Below are positions 58,618 to 64,000 of a stretch of 64,000 nt of DNA, piece by piece. Each line of letters begins with the position of its first letter. Position 1 is the stretch's first letter. Below the pieces are notes generated by a model. That model searched no databases. It was not told the origin of the DNA and was given only the letters and a program-made list of their open reading frames with translations. Source of the stretch: Serpula lacrymans var. lacrymans S7.9 (taxonomy: Eukaryota; Basidiomycota; Agaricomycetes; Boletales; Serpulaceae); assembly GCF_000218685.1 (NCBI RefSeq), contig NW_006763294.1, positions 1,167,130 through 1,231,129 on the forward strand, read 5' to 3'. A program made the translations under genes and the position numbers.

Positions 58618-61600
58618 CGATGATATTCAGTCACTTGAATTGCGATCGGAGTGCGGTTCAGAGCATACAAGCATATCTCTTGAGAAAAGACAGGGCTACG
58701 TTATGTCATAATTGACCCTAACCCCACTTTCCAGCCCATTTGGTCGTTTGCACCTCCTTTCATTCGTCCTCCCGCATGTTATTTTCTTATCTCGCGAATA
58801 TAGCTATAAGCAACTGAGAGCGAATATACATACTCCAAGTTAATCAGTTCCTGCTCTGTGTCAACTTGAATTTTGTATGAGCAGCTTATCGCAGCCGGCA
58901 AGATCTATCTCCACTCGTGCTACTGGCTTCAACTAGGGCTATTCAGTTTTGCAACATATCTGGAGGGGTCTCCATCATTGAAACTTCAGCTTTTCTTTAT
59001 CTCGACATCTTAACTCTACAAGTCAGGAGACTGCGATTGCTAACTTACCAACTTAGGGTCTGTTCGTATAGGAGACTTTGGAGCACATCGGAATTTTCAC
59101 GGGCCTGAACAACCAAACCTTCCTCTCCTGGCCAAGTTGCGGTTCTCGCACCCCCGGGTGTATCGGGATATTTCGTACATCACTCTCCGTACCAAAAGGT
59201 CATCACCCTCAATTTGCTTTTCGCATTCTCTTCATGACCGTGAGTGTGAGTCTTGTCGATTTTTTCCGAGAGAAATAACAAGCCTCATAAACTGGCTTCT
59301 CCATCCTGATAGAGATGAACGTTCCTACGCAGATCTCTCACAACAGACGTCGAGCATATGAGATCCAACCTGGTTTTCACAGTAATAGACTGAATACGAA
59401 TGGTATCCACTCATTAGGAAAGTTTCTGATTGACCTTTGCCCCGTGCTCAAACATTTTGACTAGCCCCGAAGCAGTCTTCTCTTAGACCCGTGTCGCCAT
59501 CGGATACTGAATCTCATTTTATGTGTTTTCGCCGTTTTTAAAGAATTTTAAATGCCCCCACCAACTTGTGCAGAACACTGTCAGCGGGTTTCGTATAAGT
59601 TATCTGCAGTCACGTCCGATTAAATCCGCTCGGTAAGTGGTCAACTGATATTGTTATTCTTCTCGCGTCGCGGTACGTCGCGGTTTTCTTGATCTACAGA
59701 AATGGGATTTGTCTTTTCGAATCAAGGATCGCCTCAAACGATATAGCTAAAGGCTCCTCACAGCTCCTCACTACCAAGACATCACTGAAAAGAATCGAGG
59801 GTTATTCCCATCCTCAGCACCACTCCAATCAAAGCCCACTCCAAACACCAACACCAGCCCTTGCGACGGTCGACGTGATTGGAACAAGTCAAGTTAATTA
59901 ACTACGGTTCCGATCGTACCTATCAGATATTACTACATCTTTCCTTGCGATGGCCCTACCTTGGTTCCTATCTTCGTTCCTTAGGGATTGACAACAATGA
60001 CAAAATGAGACATTGTCATCCGATCAGTTGCACCGTGCATCTCAGCGCGGATGAGTCTTCTCGTGTGGGGTAATAATAAAAAAGTGGGGTAGAAATATGA
60101 TAAAAAGCGTCGTCTCCGCATCACTGTTTTGGTCGCAATGAAAGCAAGACTGCAGTTAATTATTCTTATTAGGAGAGTTCACGCCGATGATGACCTTCCA
60201 TGTTTAGTAGCCTAGTAAACTTGGCCGTGTCTATCTTCCATTTTGCCAAGTGCTGTGAAAGAGCTTGTTTACCGTAAGTAGAAAGGAGCTTATCCCCTAC
60301 TTCGACAATGCACCAGAAATAGTTCGTGCTCCAAAGGCTCCTGAGTTGCGGGGCCTATCCTACTGGACAAAGTTCCGAGCCCTTGAGTTTCCTTAGAAGA
60401 CTACATATAGCTAACCGTGATGCTCGGAATGCGGCCGCCTGCGAAGGTTATCTGACAGGTGAGGGTGGGCTTGTTCTGGAGAGCACACGGAACTCTTTGT
60501 GTTCGGGCACAACTTGGACCACCGTAATAACTCCGAGAGCGAAAAGATCTGATGCAAGAGACCACGGGAACAGTCCCAAGGCAAGTTTCAAGGGAGCGCA
60601 TCGATGAATCTTTACCATAACGGGATATTGAGGCGCATCGATAAGGACGATGTGCGCACCGGGGAGACGGACGCGACGCTGGGAAATAATTGAAAGACTG
60701 CTACAACAAAAGTTTCAAAGGCATGCGAACGTTTCTTAAATGTGGAAGCTCACGTGATAGGTGGCAGCTGGTAGCCTCGTGCTCCTGTCTGCCTACAGCC
60801 TCAGAGGAGTTAGTATGTGAAGAATGAGAGAGATCATGATTAGCCTTTGCGAGCGGATACCAAGAGAGGAAGAAAATCACTACTACCACGCGATGTTAAC
60901 GCGATCGGAAAGAGCACAATGTTCAAACTGTCCTTCTAGAGTAATGCAGCAGCATTACAGGGACCGAACTTTCCGCGTGTAGCTATTGACAGCAGACCTT
61001 TGTCGTAGCTATTTGGGGGTCCATTACACTAGACCTGGTCTGATAAGATAAGTAACGATGAATCCCGAAGAGGTCAAAGGTACGGACCGCCATTCAAAAG
61101 ACGTGCCAAAGTGACCACAAGCATTCTCTCGTGATATGTAGGTTTTTCTAGTAAAGGTATTTGGAGGCACGATTGAACGGTCCAAGACAAGCTCCGAGAT
61201 ATGTCCATGAGCCTCAAGCTTTAATGAAAAGTACAATTCCAAAGAGGTGGGTGGGCAGTAGAATCACCATGGATCTACCCAAAGGGGCTTCTCGATCGGG
61301 AGCAGACCCTTGCAAGATACTGAGTCGGGTGGTCGCGGAAGAGATGCTGCAGCTCTCCCATTGGATTCGGATGCCCACATTACAGCGTGGGGTAAGTTCG
61401 ATGATACTCTGCAGACAAGGTTGCGGTACAAGTAGAGATTATTGCTGGGAGGTCGGAAAGTATTCGGAAAACAGGAAACTACGCAGGCTAATCGGAGTAT
61501 CAGCGCAGGGAACAGTGTGCTGGAATGCATTGACGCAGTGGTGTTTGAGGGATAGGCTCTGAGCGGAGGAGTGTGTTAGAGGCCATGTATAGAAAAGGAG

Positions 61601-61828
61601 ACGGATTAGAGATTGTCCTGGAATAGCAACGGCTGTGCATGTGAGAGGTGATATTTTCATCAGACGTCTCCTTGATTTGGTCGGCTACGGAATTTGCTCT
61701 GGCGGTTGTAGGCGCGATATAAATCCGGACCCACGCATGCATAAAAAATTTGATTCAATTTCCCTCTGCTGCTTTCTCTCCTTTTTTCTTCTGCAAACAC
61801 ACTGGAACCTTTCATATAAAACTCAGTC
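58618..61828. other. Long gene-poor interval
   Basis: About 3.2 kb with no recognisable gene on either strand. Open frames are below 135 codons and show no family likeness, leader or sensible intron set. It includes the upstream region of the bZIP gene and may hold a long regulatory region or unrecognised non-coding transcription. TATAAAA-like sequence at about 61814-61820 lies close to the start at 61829. Confidence 0.4.
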
Positions 61829-63718
61829 ATGTCGAGACACCCGCCATCGCTCCCCATGTCTCAGATCATCGCAAGCGACGCCCCTTTACTTTCTCCCATG
61901 TCGCCCAGTGATGCCCAGTGGGACCACCAGCAGTCTCCATATTCACCAACCCACCATGGCGCATTTGCATTCAACTACTACGCGTTACCACCCTCTCCCC
62001 CAAATTCAGTTGGCTCGAATAGCACAGACTCCCCGATACCCACTTCCAGAATGCTTAAAATGCGCATGACTCCAGAATCCAGTTCTGATGGTGACCAGCA
62101 GCTCTGTCTGCCCACCCATCAGCTGTTCGACTTTCCTGAAACACTTGATGCTCCGTCGCCACTGTCCCCTTCAGAGTCCTCTTCTGAACCGCCTAGCTCG
62201 TCAGTGTCCATCAACACCGGAACAGCTCCTGCCAAACGGGCTTGTACACCCGCAGCCAGCGTCACGAAGAAACCCCGGGCATCTGGAGAGCGTATCAATA
62301 GCAAGGATTTCATTCCTCCCGACGTTTCCGGCCTCAGCAAACGCGAGGCGCGTCTCGTAAAAAACCGCGCCGCCGCCTTCCTGAGTCGGCAAAGAAAGCG
62401 AGAAGAATTCGAGACCATGGAAGTGTAAGTGGAATCCTTATCGCACTTCTTTTTGCGTAATAATTATGTTCTATTCCACCCCTTTCACCTCCATTTTCTT
62501 GGTGTGATAGTCGCGTAAACGAACTAGAGCAGGAAAACGCTAGATTGCAAGCTCTTTCCCAAAGTGGAAGTGGCTATGAGGACCTCCTTTCGGAAATCGA
62601 ACAACTCCGGTCTCGCCTCTCCGACGCTGAAGAACGTGAAAGGGAATTGAGCGCCGAACTCGCCCAGAAATCAGTCCAAGCTGTGCCTGTGAAGGTTGAA
62701 CATTACGAGCAATCAGTGCCTCCCACCTCATCTGCTCGGTCCGTACCCATGTCTTCGCCACACAAGTCTGGTGCTAGCCTAGGCCTTATGGTATGTATCA
62801 TATTCCTTACCAGATATGTACCATGGCCGAATAACAAGCAAGCAGGTTCTCCTCTGCGCCCTGCCCACTCTTCTTTCCATGCCAATGCACACCACTCTTC
62901 CCACAACGTTCTCCTTCCCGCTCTCAGGTTCTTCTACTGTTCCAGTTTCCTCGTCTGCTTTCGATTACAACGCTGTTATTCCTAATGAGTACGACTGGTC
63001 GCTTCACCCAAATGGTGCCGGTTTCATGGACCTCGACATCGATGATAATGGCAGGCTTACTACTGGCAACCCCTCTTCTACCCCCGCTCCTCGCAAGTTG
63101 GAATTTGCTGACATTGACTCCGAGGCCCTCAGTGCTCTCGGAGGCCTTGATATCTCCTTCGACGCTTCTCCCACCGATAGCGGCAAAATTCGTGTCCGGA
63201 TTCACTCTTCCACTTCTGATCCTACGCCGACGACCTCGCAGCTTCCGCACGCCAGTAGCACTGATGAACGCTCACCAACTTCATCTTCGTCGCTCGCAAT
63301 GTGGGCAGGCCCAGAATCGGACTCTACCTTTGGTTCCTCTTTCTCCTCGTCGTACTATGCCAACCCGGTATCGCCGGTCCAGGCACACCCACCGCCGCCA
63401 TCTGCCACAACAACGTCAGGGGAGTACGACCAATTGGGCCCTTTCCTTGGAGTAGGTACTAGTCATTCCGACTACGACTTAGGCATGAATTACGGGTCTG
63501 ATGCGTCGTCAATGGCAAGCCCTATGGCTATGTATCAAAGCGGGGACCCAACAGGTTATGGCAATACTCAAGCGCCCGACTCAATCTTTGGATACATGCA
63601 AGAAGCGCGCAACGAGGGCGCTTCGAGTCCTATTGGCAAGCGCCGGGTGAGGATAGCGCTAAAAAGTATGCCTACCGCTGGCGGCGAAGGCGGCGAATGG
63701 GAAGTGCAAGTTTGCTGA
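61829..63718 (+). CDS. bZIP transcription factor with hydrophobic segment
   Basis: Exons 61829-62424, 62511-62790 and 62846-63718 encode 582 residues. A Ser/Pro-rich N-terminus is followed by the basic region REARLVKNRAAAFLSRQRKR near residues 172-191. The zipper then runs through EEFETMEVRVNELEQEN and LSEIEQLRSRLSDAEERER. After it, SPHKSGASLGLM joins across an intron to VLLCALPTLLSM, making a 16-17 residue hydrophobic stretch. A long Ser/Asp/Pro-rich C-terminus follows, with patches such as DIDSEALSALGGLDISF, ending KRRVRIALKSMP and EWEVQVC. This is an ATF/CREB-class DNA-binding factor; the target genes cannot be told. The last intron has a CAAGCAG acceptor where one codon could be kept or skipped. 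Confidence 0.85.
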
Positions 63719-64000
63719 ATAGGCATTCTTATATTCTTCTTGATTCTTTGTTCTCTTCGAGTTTCAATATCAATCTACAATACCTCTGTTCATATCCTCG
63801 ATATGCTCCCTTTGGCTCTAGTCAATCTCGTCAATACGCTTTGCTCTCGTATACCCTCTTGCGGAATCTTGTGTATTACTACTTATTCTACCGGCTTTTA
63901 AACTCAACTATTTTTCATTCAAAAGTAAAATATTGTTATACATTTTCGAATCGATTCGCTCGTCGTTTCGTATGTTTCTTTTCTTCGCACTGTTCCGTTT

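Noticed and set aside
60940..60957. Palindrome GTAATGC-AGCA-GCATTAC as a regulatory site
   Set aside because: A single isolated 7-bp inverted repeat far from any start; expected by chance in 64 kb.

Overview
This window is nuclear DNA of a filamentous basidiomycete, most probably an Agaricomycete. Genes are split by many short introns, mostly 45-75 nt, with GT donors, AG ends and CTRAY-like branch sites. Lineage-typical families are present: an F-box-like protein, a membrane-anchored WD40 protein and DUF6534-type seven-helix proteins. The species cannot be named from this sequence alone. All identifications come from reading translations and splice sites; no database was searched.

Layout. 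1-7 kb: a secreted GH29 alpha-L-fucosidase and an F-box-like gene. 8.6-18.8 kb: an accessory block with three genes for a tiny secreted cysteine-rich protein. The last two copies lie in a roughly 1 kb segmental duplication, separated by about 7 kb of repeat-rich DNA holding a run of perfect hairpins and a dead PIF/Harbinger element. 19-27 kb: WD40 membrane protein, CMC4, ribosomal protein eL22, and a protein ending in a possible CaaX box. 29-34 kb: secreted GH16 glucanase, geranylgeranyl diphosphate synthase, peroxiredoxin. 34-43 kb: three DUF6534-type paralogues on the minus strand, with a five-unit polyubiquitin gene between the first and second. 43-50 kb: IMPACT-family protein, a decayed small secreted protein, an NFKBIL1-like protein, and a secreted polyprotein of twelve Kex2-bounded repeats. 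51-58.6 kb: three mitochondrial-type genes (Mrx11-like, an unknown protein with a targeting peptide, glutaryl-CoA dehydrogenase) and a BRCT plus family-X DNA polymerase. 58.6-61.8 kb: no gene seen. 61.8-63.7 kb: a bZIP factor with a membrane-like segment after the zipper.

Most genes are independent housekeeping or secreted functions; I see no metabolic gene cluster. Two observations stand out. One is the Kex2-type repeat polyprotein at 47.5-49.6 kb, predicted to release about a dozen near-identical 40-residue peptides. The other is the GH16 gene, whose conserved Trp codon appears to be assembled across three consecutive normal-sized introns separated by two one-nucleotide exons. The transposase carries in-frame stops and a changed catalytic Glu, all explicable by C-to-T transitions.
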